The notes beneath the pieces were generated by a model. It searched no databases and was not told the origin of the DNA. It saw only the letters and a program-made list of their open reading frames with translations. Shown here in pieces: positions 52,299 through 61,232 of a stretch of 64,000 nt of DNA. The DNA is from Gammaproteobacteria bacterium (lineage in GTDB: Bacteria; Pseudomonadota; Gammaproteobacteria; Burkholderiales; Rhodocyclaceae): NCBI GenBank assembly GCA_018828385.1, contig JAHJVE010000003.1:62001-126000 (forward strand). Reading direction: 5' to 3'. Position 1 is the first letter of the stretch, and each line of letters opens with the position of its first letter. Made by a program: the position numbers and the translations under genes.

Positions 52299-53204
52299 AT
52301 GAACCGATTCAAATTCAACCTGACCGCAACGTTGCTTGCAGCAATCGTTGCGGCCCATCCGTTGACTACTTTCGCACAGTCGCATCAACGTCCACTCGAC
52401 AACCGAAGTAGCGTGGAGCGCGATAAGTATCTTCTAGGCATTTCGCAGGCGGTCAAATCGTCGGATCACACCGAGGCTTTGCGCCTGATTGACAGGCTGG
52501 AACGCAGTGGCGTCAAGGTGCCTGCTCCTGTGCTTTATTTCAAAGCCGAAAGCATGTTGGCGCTCAGTCGTTATGCCGAGGCGCTCACCGCATCTGACCT
52601 GTACCTGGCACAAGGCCCATCGGCACGGTACTACGAGGAAGCCCTGCGCGTATCGCTGGCGGCCGACAAGGGATTGGAAGGGGTACGCAAGGCTTGGCAA
52701 AACGGAATCAACGACCTGCAACGGGAGCTATCCGGGGCGCACGCTATCGGAGATGGCTGGACCAAAGAGGGATATTTCAATGACGATTACAAGGTGTACA
52801 AATGCCGGATTTCCGGTCCCACTGTCAAACTCGACGCAAAAGTCGATGGCAATATCCTGGTGATTCGCCGAGTCGCGCTCGAACAACAGGGGCGCGGCGG
52901 CTGCATCAATCAGCGCAATACACGCGAAACCGTATCGGTCGGTTCGCTGAATGTGCGCGACGAATTTATTGACGGCTATACAGAGATCGCTCTCAAAGAC
53001 ATTCCGCGTATCAAGATTGAGTGGACTTACGCCAAATGCGAGAAGCGCTGGAAGGACCAGTTTTGCAACTCAGCGAAATATCATGTACTTGTTTTGCCTG
53101 ACGGAAAACGTCGAGCACTGGGATATATCGGTTCGAATATTGAGGCTACGCTGGCAACGTTACGGTCGCTATACGCCGACAACGGAGCGGTCGTTTTTCG
53201 ATGA
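52299..53204 (+). CDS. Exported protein with TPR-like segment
   Basis: The ATG at 52299 (MNRFKFNLTATLLAAIVAAH) gives a signal peptide ending near TTFAQS; the track start at 52269 adds ten poor residues. Residues 50-130 are TPR-like (YLLGISQAVKSSDHTEALRL, LYFKAESMLALSRYAEALTA). The C-terminal half is beta-rich with several cysteines (YKVYKCRISG, GGCINQRN, KCEKRWKDQFC), likely disulfide bonded. It overlaps the next gene by 4 nt. Periplasmic; role unknown. Confidence 0.75.
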   Translation: MNRFKFNLTATLLAAIVAAHPLTTFAQSHQRPLDNRSSVERDKYLLGISQAVKSSDHTEALRLIDRLERSGVKVPAPVLYFKAESMLALSRYAEALTASDLYLAQGPSARYYEEALRVSLAADKGLEGVRKAWQNGINDLQRELSGAHAIGDGWTKEGYFNDDYKVYKCRISGPTVKLDAKVDGNILVIRRVALEQQGRGGCINQRNTRETVSVGSLNVRDEFIDGYTEIALKDIPRIKIEWTYAKCEKRWKDQFCNSAKYHVLVLPDGKRRALGYIGSNIEATLATLRSLYADNGAVVFR

Positions 53205-54037
53205 ACCCGGCAGTGGAAAGTCCCTTGTTGCGACTGTTGCTGCTCCGGGAAGGAAAGGGTACCGCGTTGAAGCAAATCTTGCGCTGCTCCCTTGGTATTG
53301 TCATGAGTATGTTTGCTGCGCACATGGCGATGGCCGATCTGTCCGACACTGACATGTTCAACGAGCGACCCAACGTGCGCGGTTTCGATGCCGAGTCAAG
53401 AATCGATGCGGTCAAGCGTGAGCGATTGGAAACGCAGCGTGCCAGCATCGCCAATCAGCGCAAGAACTACTCAAATCAAATGCAGGCGTTTTGCGCATGC
53501 GTGTCGCCGACGTTCGACTGCAAGTACGACGCGCTGATGCTGTTTAGATACGACCCTAAAAAAAGTTGGGAGGAAAACAAGGCATGGGAACGCAAAGTTC
53601 TTAAGGATCGAAGCATCAAAAGCCGCAACCGAAGGAAGATTGCCGAGCAATGCGAGGGCTGGGAAAAAAATGGCGTGAACGATGAAAACACGCGGCAATT
53701 CGAACGAAAGCTGCAGGCAATGGACGCACAGGTGCAAAATGAGCTGGACGTAGAAAAGCGCCTGCACGAGCAACGCATGATCAAGATCAAGGCTGATCAG
53801 GCGCAACGTCGGGCAGAGCAAGACGATCTGCAACTTAAATTGAAAAATCAGCGCGATGCCGTCAACGACGCGAATCGCATCAAATATCTGGAAAGCAAGC
53901 GCAAAACCGATGCCGCGCTGGATAGGCAGCGTGAATGGTGCCGCATCCAGTTGGCGCAAGGACAATACCCCTGTGGCTGCCCGACACCGAATACTGGTGG
54001 CGCAAAGAAAAACACCGGGACCAGTTGTAGCAAATAG
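53201..54037 (+). CDS. Exported coiled-coil protein
   Basis: The track start at 53201 overlaps the upstream stop (ATGA). A TTG at 53267 behind GGAAAGG gives a cleaner signal peptide (KQILRCSLGIVMSMFAAHMA) and is the better candidate. The remainder is a long charged helix (EKRLHEQRMIKIKADQAQRR) between two cysteine-containing ends (FCACVSPTFDC, PCGCPTP). No family recognised. Probably secreted with its upstream neighbour. Confidence 0.7.
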   Translation: MNPAVESPLLRLLLLREGKGTALKQILRCSLGIVMSMFAAHMAMADLSDTDMFNERPNVRGFDAESRIDAVKRERLETQRASIANQRKNYSNQMQAFCACVSPTFDCKYDALMLFRYDPKKSWEENKAWERKVLKDRSIKSRNRRKIAEQCEGWEKNGVNDENTRQFERKLQAMDAQVQNELDVEKRLHEQRMIKIKADQAQRRAEQDDLQLKLKNQRDAVNDANRIKYLESKRKTDAALDRQREWCRIQLAQGQYPCGCPTPNTGGAKKNTGTSCSK

Positions 54038-54078
54038 CGCGTCAGTTCAATGAGCTGGCACGCATAACCAAATTACAA

Positions 54079-54291
54079 ATGAACCACACACGAATGCTGT
54101 TCGATCGCTTGCTGGTCGCAGGGAAGCCAACTGCCGCCGAGCGCGAGCGCATCTACGAAGACTGCCGCAAGGAAGTTGCCGCCCTTGCCAAGGATGATTC
54201 CGCCCGCGCCAAGGCACTGGACTCGCTGGAAAAGGCCATTCGTCGCCAGGAAATGCAGGCGCTGTATGAGGACACGCTCGATGCGCCTTAG
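54079..54291 (+). CDS. Small charged hypothetical protein
   Basis: A 70-residue, helical, charged protein (ERERIYEDCRKEVAALAKDD) whose stop overlaps the start of the next gene by 11 nt. No signal peptide. Position suggests it belongs to the same transcript as the exported proteins around it. Function unknown. Confidence 0.55.
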   Translation: MNHTRMLFDRLLVAGKPTAAERERIYEDCRKEVAALAKDDSARAKALDSLEKAIRRQEMQALYEDTLDAP

Positions 54292-54853
54292 CCGGATCGT
54301 TGTCTGGTCGCTACTGGTCATCGTCACGCCGTCGGTGATGGGTGGTTCGCCGGTGGCGCCAGCGCAAATGAGCGCCAGGCCCGCCGTGCTGCACGCCCGC
54401 GGTTACGGGCCCGTCCGCGTCGGAATGACGGTGGCGCGCGCCGCCAAGGTTTTGGGCATGCCGCTTGTCGTTTCGGAAGGCGAAAAAGAGAACCGCGAGT
54501 GCTATCACGTGCAGCCACAAAGCGGGCCCACGGCCTTGCATTTCATGGTGCAGGGCGACCGGATCATGCGCGTGTCGCTGTATCAGGGGCCAAGCGCTAT
54601 CGCTACCGACCGCGGCATCCGCTTGGGCGCGTCAATCGATGCGGTTCGCAGCGCCTATAAAAAGGCGATTCGCGGCGGCGACATATCGTTGCTGGACGAG
54701 GAGCACGAATACCTCGGCCCCGTTGGCCGCTACCTGACGTGGTGGGACAATGAGAAGCGCTACGGCATACGCCATGAAACGGATGCCGAAGGCAAGGTGG
54801 ATACCATTCATGCCGGCGGCAAGGCGATTACCCTGATCGAAGGGTGTTCTTGA
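54281..54853 (+). CDS. Exported protein, unknown
   Basis: The start at 54281 (MRLSRIVVWSLLVIVTPSVM) provides a signal peptide; the track start at 54176 adds an Arg/Pro-rich shadow segment. The mature 170 residues include a repeated G-x-x-x-G-M/A-S/T pattern (GPVRVGMTVARAAKVLGMPL and GIRLGASIDAVRSAYKKAI), which looks like two copies of the small alpha/beta BamE/OmlA-like unit. Periplasmic; function unknown. Confidence 0.7.
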   Translation: MRLSRIVVWSLLVIVTPSVMGGSPVAPAQMSARPAVLHARGYGPVRVGMTVARAAKVLGMPLVVSEGEKENRECYHVQPQSGPTALHFMVQGDRIMRVSLYQGPSAIATDRGIRLGASIDAVRSAYKKAIRGGDISLLDEEHEYLGPVGRYLTWWDNEKRYGIRHETDAEGKVDTIHAGGKAITLIEGCS

Positions 54854-54921
54854 TGTGCGTGCGGACAAAGTCGGATACCGAAACGGCAATTGGACGATGC
54901 GCTGAGGGGGCCGTAAAACAA

Positions 54922-55464
54922 ATGATTCCTCGGTCAGCGGCCCGGCCGTTGTTCAAGTCCCTGATCGGTTCCGCATTGATCGTTGTCAGCGCTTTGTCGC
55001 TTGCCCAGGAAATGCCTACCCAGCCTTGCCTCGGGAACACCGTCCCGCAGTTTGCCGACTATGCCGTCGAACCGGAAACCGTCACCTGGCGCGCCAAACT
55101 GAAGCTCAACAACGAATTCAGCCGCATGTTCCGTACCCGTCTGCGCGCCGGCTTGCGCGATGACCCGATCGAACTGGCCGGCCATTACGTGGTGGTGACC
55201 TTCGGCTGCGGCAGCAGTTGCCTCTACGGCGGCTTTGTCGATGCCAGAACCGGCGAAGCGACGGAGCTGCCCTTTGCCTTGAGTTCGTTTGTCCTGTTTG
55301 GCGTGGATGATCCGCTGCAGTTTCGCCCGGACAGCCGCCTGGTGATCATGCGCGGGGCTATCAACGAGGCCGACGATCCGGCAGTGGAAGCTTATTTCGA
55401 GTGGACCGGCAAGCACCTGGAGTCGATCTGCCATCGGCCGCTGCCGAATCAAGCTGGTGAATAA
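54922..55464 (+). CDS. Exported hypothetical protein
   Basis: I use the ATG at 54922 (MIPRSAARPLFKSLIGSALIVVSALSLAQ, split at SAARPLFKSLIG), a plausible signal peptide with GAGGGGG upstream; the track's 54844 start would add a hydrophilic leader. The mature part has YVVVTFGCGSSCLYGGFVDA and VLFGVDDPLQFRPDSRLVIM, a compact beta-rich fold with paired cysteines. No function assigned. Followed by a strong terminator. Confidence 0.7.
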   Translation: MIPRSAARPLFKSLIGSALIVVSALSLAQEMPTQPCLGNTVPQFADYAVEPETVTWRAKLKLNNEFSRMFRTRLRAGLRDDPIELAGHYVVVTFGCGSSCLYGGFVDARTGEATELPFALSSFVLFGVDDPLQFRPDSRLVIMRGAINEADDPAVEAYFEWTGKHLESICHRPLPNQAGE

Positions 55465-55523
55465 GTGTCCGCCCGGTGGCACCATACCGGGGCAATCGGA
55501 ATCAGGTAGTGGCGGCGAGATGT

Positions 55524-55565
55524 GATTTCGATTTCGGCCGAAATTTCCGGTTGACCGTAGCAATC
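55524..55565 (-). repeat. Dispersed repeat copy
   Basis: Read on the minus strand, this element starts GCTACGGTCAACCGGAAATT. Over 38 bp it matches 58105-58142 with five mismatches, although that copy lies inside a coding sequence. More distant versions are at 62300-62345, 51505-51518 and 7083-7096. Confidence 0.6.
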
Positions 55566-55566
55566 A

Positions 55567-55606
55567 AAAAAATCCCCTGCCGGAAAACCGGCTGGGGATT
55601 TTTTCT
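55567..55606. terminator. Bidirectional Rho-independent terminator
   Basis: AAATCCCC paired with GGGGATTT, with an inner CCGG/CCGG stem and T-run, 100 bp after the exported protein gene. A-run on the other side means it could work in both directions. Confidence 0.85.
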
Positions 55607-55743
55607 TTTCATTACTTGTCGAACCAGATACCGAGCGCGAGGCCTATGGATTTCACTAGATAGTGAACGGGATGCGCCGGATGTATTATTGTGGATGAAT
55701 AGTATCGAAGCATTTTTCGATTAATCCTTTGCTTGGGTGGTGT

Positions 55744-56160
55744 ATGGCTTACGAGCTTGTCTGGGAACCTGATGGTGTGATCAAGCAATTTTCGGGGACG
55801 GTTTCCGCCCGGGAATTTGTCGAGGCTGTCGAGAACACTCAGGGCGATTTTCGCTTTGACGATGCGCGCTATGTCATCAATGATTTTTCGTTGGTGACAA
55901 AACATGAAATTACCGAGGATGTGCTGACCGAGGTCGCCGTGCTTCAGTACGGCGCCTTTGCTTCGAATCCGAATTGCCGGGTGGTGTTTGTGACGACCGA
56001 TGAGCAATTGGCGGCGCGGGTCAGGAATACACCGGCTGTGGCCGGCCTTGTTTCCTACCAGACGGAGGTCTGTCCGACGGTTTCGGCCGCGCGGGACTGG
56101 CTGGACAGCCAGCCGCAGTTGCATCTGATGAGCAACGTGATGGGGTTCCGGATCAATTAG
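55744..56160 (+). CDS. Small cytoplasmic protein, STAS/SpoIIAA-like
   Basis: The ATG at 55744 ([20 protein letters not shown]) is preferred to the track's 55729. The 138-residue protein alternates strands and helices ([39 protein letters not shown]) like the SpoIIAA/STAS fold. No phosphorylation serine motif is obvious. Convergent with the following gene, overlapping it by 8 nt. Function unknown. Confidence 0.7.
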   Translation: MAYELVWEPDGVIKQFSGTVSAREFVEAVENTQGDFRFDDARYVINDFSLVTKHEITEDVLTEVAVLQYGAFASNPNCRVVFVTTDEQLAARVRNTPAVAGLVSYQTEVCPTVSAARDWLDSQPQLHLMSNVMGFRIN

Positions 56161-56623
56161 CGGCCGGGCTTGGCTTTGCCGGAATCCGGGCCAGAAAGCG
56201 GTCGAGCTGGTTGGCGAAAGCTTGCCGGTCGGCTTGGCTGAAAGCGCTCGGGCCGCCGGTTTCGACGCCGGCGCCGCGCAGTTCTTCCATGAAGTTGCGC
56301 ATCGTCAGGCGTTCCTGGATGGTTGCCGTGGTGTACAACTCGCCGCGCGGGTTGAGGGCGTGGGCGCCCCGTGCTATGACCAGCGAAGCGAGCGGGATGT
56401 CGGCGGTGACGACGAGATCGCCGGCTGAAAGTTGATCGACGATGTGCGCATCGGCGACGTCGAAACCGCTCGGCACCTGGATGGCGCGGATGAATTTCGA
56501 TGGCGGCGTGCGCAGCATCTGGTTGGCGACCAGGATGGTCTGGATCTGCCGACGCTCGGCAGCGCGGAAGATGATTTCCTTGATGACACCCGGGCAGGCG
56601 TCGGCATCGACCCAGATTTGCAT
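56153..56623 (-). CDS. YaiI/YqxD family (DUF188) protein
   Basis: A 156-residue protein with the family start [18 protein letters not shown], the PIN-like [15 protein letters not shown] acidic motif, [12 protein letters not shown] and [19 protein letters not shown]. Length matches the family. It is predicted to adopt a PIN/NYN nuclease-like fold; no activity is established. Only 5 bp from the metallo-hydrolase stop, so it may be co-transcribed with that gene. Confidence 0.92.
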   Translation of the reverse strand: MQIWVDADACPGVIKEIIFRAAERRQIQTILVANQMLRTPPSKFIRAIQVPSGFDVADAHIVDQLSAGDLVVTADIPLASLVIARGAHALNPRGELYTTATIQERLTMRNFMEELRGAGVETGGPSAFSQADRQAFANQLDRFLARIPAKPSPAAN

Positions 56624-56628
56624 GGCGC

Positions 56629-57603
56629 TTATTTCGCTGGCAGGGGCGAGAATTCGGCCGGTACCCAGGCGTAGCCCTTGCCTTCCTTGCGGACGTGGCC
56701 GATGCCGGGGAAGGGCAGGTGCATGCCGGCGACGAGTTCGCGCCGCTTGGCTACTTCGGCGAAGACGCGCTTGCGGGTGAGCACGGCTTGCTTGGCATCG
56801 ACATCGAACTCGATGGCGACTTCCGGATGGGCGAATTGCACGGCGTGGCTATGGACGAGATCGCCGAGAATCAGCAATTGCTGGCCATTGCTGGCGAAGC
56901 GGTAGCTGGCGTGGCCGGGCGTGTGGCCGTGGGTGTCGACGGCGCTGACGCCGGGCAGCAGTTCGCCGTCGCTGTTGAAGGTCTTCCACTTGCCGCTGGC
57001 GCGATACGGGGTGGCGGCGTCGCGGGCCATCTTGAAGAAGCCCTGGGCTTCTTTTGGCGCCTTGGCGGCAACTTCCTCGCTCAGCCAGAATTCGTTGTCA
57101 GCCTTGGCCGACCAGACTTCGGCATTGGAGAAGACGGCCTTGCCCTCGGGCGAAACCAGGCCATTGACGTGGTCGCCATGCAGGTGGGTGAGGAGCACGA
57201 CATCGACCTGTTCCGGCGTATGACCGGCCGCCTTGAGATTGTCGACAATGTTGCCGAGGGTCGGGCCAAAGAGCTTGGCGGCGCCGGCGTCGACGAGGAT
57301 CAGCTTGCTGCCGGTGTTGATCAGGTAGGCGTTGACAGCGGTCTGCACGGCTGGGCCTTGCAGGAACTGGCGGGCGATCAGACGCTCGATGTCGCGCGTG
57401 CGCATGTTCTTGAGCAGCTTTTCTTCGAGATTGATGGTGCCGTCGAACAGTGCGGTGACCTCGAAGGAGCCGACCATCAGGCGGTAGTAGCCGGGAACCT
57501 GGGCTTTCTGTAGCGGCGCTTCGGCGGCGGCGAAGCTCGACGCGACAAGGAGCAGGCCGGCAAAGAAAAAGCGGCGAAAGAGGGATGAAGCGGTCCTGGA
57601 CAT
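56629..57603 (-). CDS. Exported metallo-beta-lactamase-fold hydrolase
   Basis: The ATG at 57603 ([20 protein letters not shown]) follows AGGAG at good spacing and starts a signal peptide; the track start at 57852 is a shadow extension. Zinc-binding motifs: [13 protein letters not shown] (HxHxDH), [22 protein letters not shown] and the final GMHLPFPG histidine. The family includes quorum-quenching lactonases and related periplasmic hydrolases; the substrate is not determined. 324 residues, normal length. Confidence 0.9.
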   Translation of the reverse strand: MSRTASSLFRRFFFAGLLLVASSFAAAEAPLQKAQVPGYYRLMVGSFEVTALFDGTINLEEKLLKNMRTRDIERLIARQFLQGPAVQTAVNAYLINTGSKLILVDAGAAKLFGPTLGNIVDNLKAAGHTPEQVDVVLLTHLHGDHVNGLVSPEGKAVFSNAEVWSAKADNEFWLSEEVAAKAPKEAQGFFKMARDAATPYRASGKWKTFNSDGELLPGVSAVDTHGHTPGHASYRFASNGQQLLILGDLVHSHAVQFAHPEVAIEFDVDAKQAVLTRKRVFAEVAKRRELVAGMHLPFPGIGHVRKEGKGYAWVPAEFSPLPAK

Positions 57604-57799
57604 CGATTTCTCCTGAGGGGAATGAACGGGGTGTGACGGCGGTTCGGCTGTTCGTCGCCGGTTTGGCCGGAAGGCGAATATTGCCACGGCTTGGCTGGTT
57701 GACAAATGCATGGCTGCTGCCGTTTCATGAGGGGCGGGGCGAACTCTCGTTTTCCTTGCCCGCGCTTGGCAGCCCAATCTCCGACAGGAGGAGATACCG

Positions 57800-59086
57800 A
57801 TGATTCGAGAAAGCTCGCAGCGCAGCCTCCGTCCTTTTGGCCTGATGCTCATTCTCCTTGCTCAGGCAGCGACGGTGGCGGCGCAAATTCCCGACAAACT
57901 CCCGCCGGAGCCGGCTTATCTCGGCGAAATCCGCCGTTTGCCGGACGGCCAGTTGAAGACGGTTGCCGCCGACGCGAAGCTGGCGGCGGCCGCCGTAAAA
58001 CCGGCGACGATGGTCGTCGGTCCGGGCGAGAAAATCACCACGATCACCGAGGCGGCGCGGCTGGCGCAAGATGGCGAGGTGATCGAGATTCGCCCGGGCA
58101 ATTACTACGGTCAACCGGCAATTTGGGCCAAAAATGAAATCATCATCCGTGGCGTTGGCGGCCGGCCGGTCATGCTGGCCGACGGCAAGAGCGCCGAGGG
58201 CAAGGCGATCTGGGTCGTCCGCGGCGGCAAGGTGACGATCCAGAATATCGAATTCCGCGGCGCCCGGGTGCCTGACCTCAACGGCGCCGGCATCCGTTTT
58301 GAAAAGGGCGAGCTGACGATTCAGTCCTGCGCCTTCTTCGACAACGAAATGGGGATATTGACGGCCAACTTGCCGGAACTGAGTCTCGAGGTCATCGACA
58401 GCGAATTCGGCGATGCGCCGCGCCATTCGGGTGACCTGCACCATCTGCTTTACGTCGGCGGGATCGGCAAGTTCGTGCTGCGCGGCAGTCGCTTCCACAA
58501 CGGCTATCTCGGCCATCTGGTCAAGTCGCGGGCGCGCGAAAGTCACATTTTGTACAACATGCTGGTCGATGGCGCCAGCGGCCGGGCCTCCTACGAACTG
58601 GAATTTCCAAATGGCGGGCTGGCCTACGTCATCGGCAATGCTATTGGCCAGAGTGCCGGAACGGACAATCCGACCATCGTGGCCTATGGCGCCGAAGGCC
58701 GGCGCTGGCCGGACAACGCGCTGTTCATGGCGCACAACACGCTGATCAACGACAACTATTCCGGGAAATTCCTGAACGTTTTCAGTGACAAGATCGGGGC
58801 GGATGTCGAGGTCTGGCTGCTCAACAATCTGATGGTCGGCAACGGCGATTTGAACAAGCCGGCGCAGGGACGGTTCGATGGCAACCGGCTGGTGGCGCGT
58901 GGCGATCTCATCGAATTTGGCGGCGTTCCGCTGCGCCTGACCAATATGTCGCCGCTGCGTGGGGCGGTCAGGCCACCGGGGCAGGCGAGAGGCGTCGAGT
59001 TGATGCCGAGCGCCGAGTTCCGTTTTCCCGTGGGCAGCCGCCCGATGCGCCCAAACAGCATGCTGGCGCCCGGGGCTTTCCAGTAA
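57800..59086 (+). CDS. Exported right-handed beta-helix protein
   Basis: A 428-residue protein with a signal peptide (LRPFGLMLILLAQAATVAAQ) behind AGGAGGAGATACC. The body shows beta-helix coils: VIEIRPGNYYGQPAIW, KVTIQNIEFRGARVPDLNGA, ELTIQSCAFFDNEMGIL, KFVLRGSRFHNGYLGHLVKS, YVIGNAIGQSAGTDNPTIV. These resemble pectate-lyase-like surface proteins. No catalytic residues can be named. The stretch at 58105-58142 matches a dispersed repeat. Convergent with psd. Confidence 0.82.
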   Translation: MIRESSQRSLRPFGLMLILLAQAATVAAQIPDKLPPEPAYLGEIRRLPDGQLKTVAADAKLAAAAVKPATMVVGPGEKITTITEAARLAQDGEVIEIRPGNYYGQPAIWAKNEIIIRGVGGRPVMLADGKSAEGKAIWVVRGGKVTIQNIEFRGARVPDLNGAGIRFEKGELTIQSCAFFDNEMGILTANLPELSLEVIDSEFGDAPRHSGDLHHLLYVGGIGKFVLRGSRFHNGYLGHLVKSRARESHILYNMLVDGASGRASYELEFPNGGLAYVIGNAIGQSAGTDNPTIVAYGAEGRRWPDNALFMAHNTLINDNYSGKFLNVFSDKIGADVEVWLLNNLMVGNGDLNKPAQGRFDGNRLVARGDLIEFGGVPLRLTNMSPLRGAVRPPGQARGVELMPSAEFRFPVGSRPMRPNSMLAPGAFQ

Positions 59087-59089
59087 GTT

Positions 59090-59938
59090 TCAGAGCGGCT
59101 TGCCGCCCATTGCCTCGCCCATCCGGATGGCGCCGGTCGGCGCCCAGTCGGGGTTGAAGGCCAGCGTGTCTTTCGGGAAGAGCATGACGACGGTCGAGCC
59201 GAGCAGGAAGCGGCCCATTTCCTCACCTTTTTTCAGCACGATGTTCTGCTCGTCGTAGCGCCATTCACGGACGACCCCCGGGCGCGGCGGATTGACCATG
59301 CCGTGCCAGACGGTGGCCATGCTGCCGACGATGGTGGCGCCGACCAGGGTCAGCACGAAAGGGCCGAACTCGGATTCGAAAACGCAGACGACGCGTTCGT
59401 TGCGGGCAAAGAGGCCGGGCACGCCACGCGCCGTGGTCGGATTGACCGAGAACAGTTCGCCGGGCACGTAGATCATGCGCGTCAGCTTGCCGGTGCAGGG
59501 CATGTGGATGCGGTGGTAGTCGCGCGGGCTCAGGTAGAGGGTGGCGAAGCTGCCGTTCTCGAATTGCTTGGCCAGTTCGCGGTCGCCGCCGACCAGCGCG
59601 GTGGTCGAGTAGTTGTGGCCCTTGGCCTGGAAAATCTGGTCGCGTTCAATGGGGCCGAACTGGCTGATTGCGCCATCGACCGGGCTGATGAAAGCTGCGT
59701 CGGCCTGTGGCCGGGCGCCTTCCTTGAGCGGCCGCGTGAAGAATTCGTTGAAGCTCTTGTAGGTGGCGATGTCCGGGTTGGCCGCCTCGGCCATATTCAC
59801 GTTGTAGCGACCGACGAACCAGCGGATGACGCTGGTCGTCAGGCTGCCGGCTTCCTTCGAGGCCAGCTTGCCGGCGAGGACGGTGAGCGCCTGTTTCGGG
59901 ATGAGGTATTGGGGCAGGACGGCTAGGCGGTCGGACAT
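59090..59938 (-). CDS. psd: Phosphatidylserine decarboxylase proenzyme
   Basis: A 282-residue protein of the PSD-B type. It has the N-terminal [14 protein letters not shown], the [11 protein letters not shown] region, [32 protein letters not shown] and the autocleavage motif LGST (in [13 protein letters not shown]), where the serine becomes the pyruvoyl group. It converts phosphatidylserine to phosphatidylethanolamine at the inner membrane. All motifs intact. Confidence 0.96.
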   Translation of the reverse strand: MSDRLAVLPQYLIPKQALTVLAGKLASKEAGSLTTSVIRWFVGRYNVNMAEAANPDIATYKSFNEFFTRPLKEGARPQADAAFISPVDGAISQFGPIERDQIFQAKGHNYSTTALVGGDRELAKQFENGSFATLYLSPRDYHRIHMPCTGKLTRMIYVPGELFSVNPTTARGVPGLFARNERVVCVFESEFGPFVLTLVGATIVGSMATVWHGMVNPPRPGVVREWRYDEQNIVLKKGEEMGRFLLGSTVVMLFPKDTLAFNPDWAPTGAIRMGEAMGGKPL

Positions 59939-60021
59939 GGAGAAGCCAGGGAAACGGAAGCCCGCAATTATACGGGCTAGCCGCTTGGCAATTCTATTTC
60001 GCCGGGCTGCCGGAGTAGAGC

Positions 60022-60390
60022 TCAGTCCTTCGAGTAGAGGCCGACCCGGTTGCCTTCGCAGTCGATGAACAGGGCGATGTGGCCGATGTTATTGCCAAGA
60101 TCGGTCTTGACCATGACGACCTGGCCGCCGGCAGCCGGGATGCGGGCGAGCACGACATTGAGGTCGGCACCGCCGTCGAGATAGATCAGCGTGCCGTTGT
60201 CGCGCGGCTGCAGTTGCGGCATGGCGACCAGGGCGCCGCTCGGGTAGGGCTCGGCGTAGGGGAAAATGGCCATGTTGCCGCCGCCGCAGTGTTCCCGGCG
60301 CAGTTCGATGGCAAGGATGGTCTGGTAAAAGGCGACGGCCCGGTCGAGGTTGGTGGTGGGGATTTCGAACCAGCGCAGCGGATTGTCCAT
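60022..60390 (-). CDS. VOC/glyoxalase-fold protein
   Basis: The ATG at 60390 ([20 protein letters not shown]) follows AGGAG; the track's 60465 start is an extension. The 122-residue protein has the VOC pattern: [20 protein letters not shown] at the start, [19 protein letters not shown] in the middle and [19 protein letters not shown] at the end. It looks like the family often annotated as bleomycin-resistance or glyoxalase-like; substrate unknown. Divergent from a WYL regulator. Confidence 0.9.
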   Translation of the reverse strand: MDNPLRWFEIPTTNLDRAVAFYQTILAIELRREHCGGGNMAIFPYAEPYPSGALVAMPQLQPRDNGTLIYLDGGADLNVVLARIPAAGGQVVMVKTDLGNNIGHIALFIDCEGNRVGLYSKD

Positions 60391-60536
60391 GAGGTTTTCT
60401 CCTGAAAGTTCAGCGGCGGGATGCCGTTGATGCGCTGCATTCTGGCTGGGGGCTCCTGACAGCATGGTGTCAGGAGGCTTGTCATGGCCTGCGAAACGTC
60501 GTGCTATGCTGAAATTCCCGTCTTTCCCGTCATGAC

Positions 60537-61232
60537 ATGCGCCCGGCCGACCGACTGTTCCAGATCATCCTGCTCCTGCGTAATGGGCGCGTCGTTACGG
60601 CCGCCTTCCTGGCCGAAACGCTGGAGGTTTCCGAACGGACCATCTACCGCGATATTGCCGACCTGGTGAAGTCCGGCGCGCCGATTGATGGCGAGGCGGG
60701 CGTTGGTTATCGCCTGCGCCGTGGTTACCAGGTGCCGCCGCTGATGTTTACCGGCGACGAACTCGAAGCGCTGGTGGTCGGTGCCAAGCTGGTTCGGGCC
60801 TGGGGCGATTCGGTGCTGGGCAAGGCGGCGGAACAGGCGATGGCGCGCATCGAGGCGGTTTTGCCGCGGGCGCTGGAAGATCGCGTCAATGCCTCAAGCC
60901 GGCGTTTTCTGGCGCTCGACTGCCTGCAACCGGCGCCCTTGCGCGAGCCGATGGCCTTGTTGCGGTCCGGCATGGAAAGCGGCCGCAAGGTGTCAGTTAC
61001 TTATCGGCGGGCCGATGGCGAGCTTTCGCAACGCACGCTATGGCCGCTCGGCCTGGTTTTCTGGGGGCATTGCTGGACGCTCGGCGCCTGGTGCGAGTTG
61101 CGCCAGAGCTTTCGGACTTTCCGGGTTGATCGTATCCAGGCGGTCGAGCTGATCGACGCAACTTTCGACGACCGTTACGGCCATCTCTGGCGCGATTACC
61201 TGGCCACGGCGCGCGGCGAGGGTGAAGCCTAG
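60537..61232 (+). CDS. YafY-type HTH-WYL transcriptional regulator
   Basis: A 231-residue protein. The N-terminal winged helix is RPADRLFQIILLLRNGRVVT with TLEVSERTIYRDIADLVKSG as the recognition region. A linker (GVGYRLRRGYQVPPLMFTGD) and a WYL domain (VSVTYRRADGELSQRTLWPL, WCELRQSFRTFRVDRIQAVE) follow. It probably represses or activates the divergent VOC gene, whose start is 147 bp away. The WYL domain would bind an unknown ligand. Confidence 0.92.
   Translation: MRPADRLFQIILLLRNGRVVTAAFLAETLEVSERTIYRDIADLVKSGAPIDGEAGVGYRLRRGYQVPPLMFTGDELEALVVGAKLVRAWGDSVLGKAAEQAMARIEAVLPRALEDRVNASSRRFLALDCLQPAPLREPMALLRSGMESGRKVSVTYRRADGELSQRTLWPLGLVFWGHCWTLGAWCELRQSFRTFRVDRIQAVELIDATFDDRYGHLWRDYLATARGEGEA

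Noticed and set aside
55612-56124. 170-codon minus-strand ORF
   Set aside because: It is antisense to the STAS-like gene, whose plus-strand start and composition are better.
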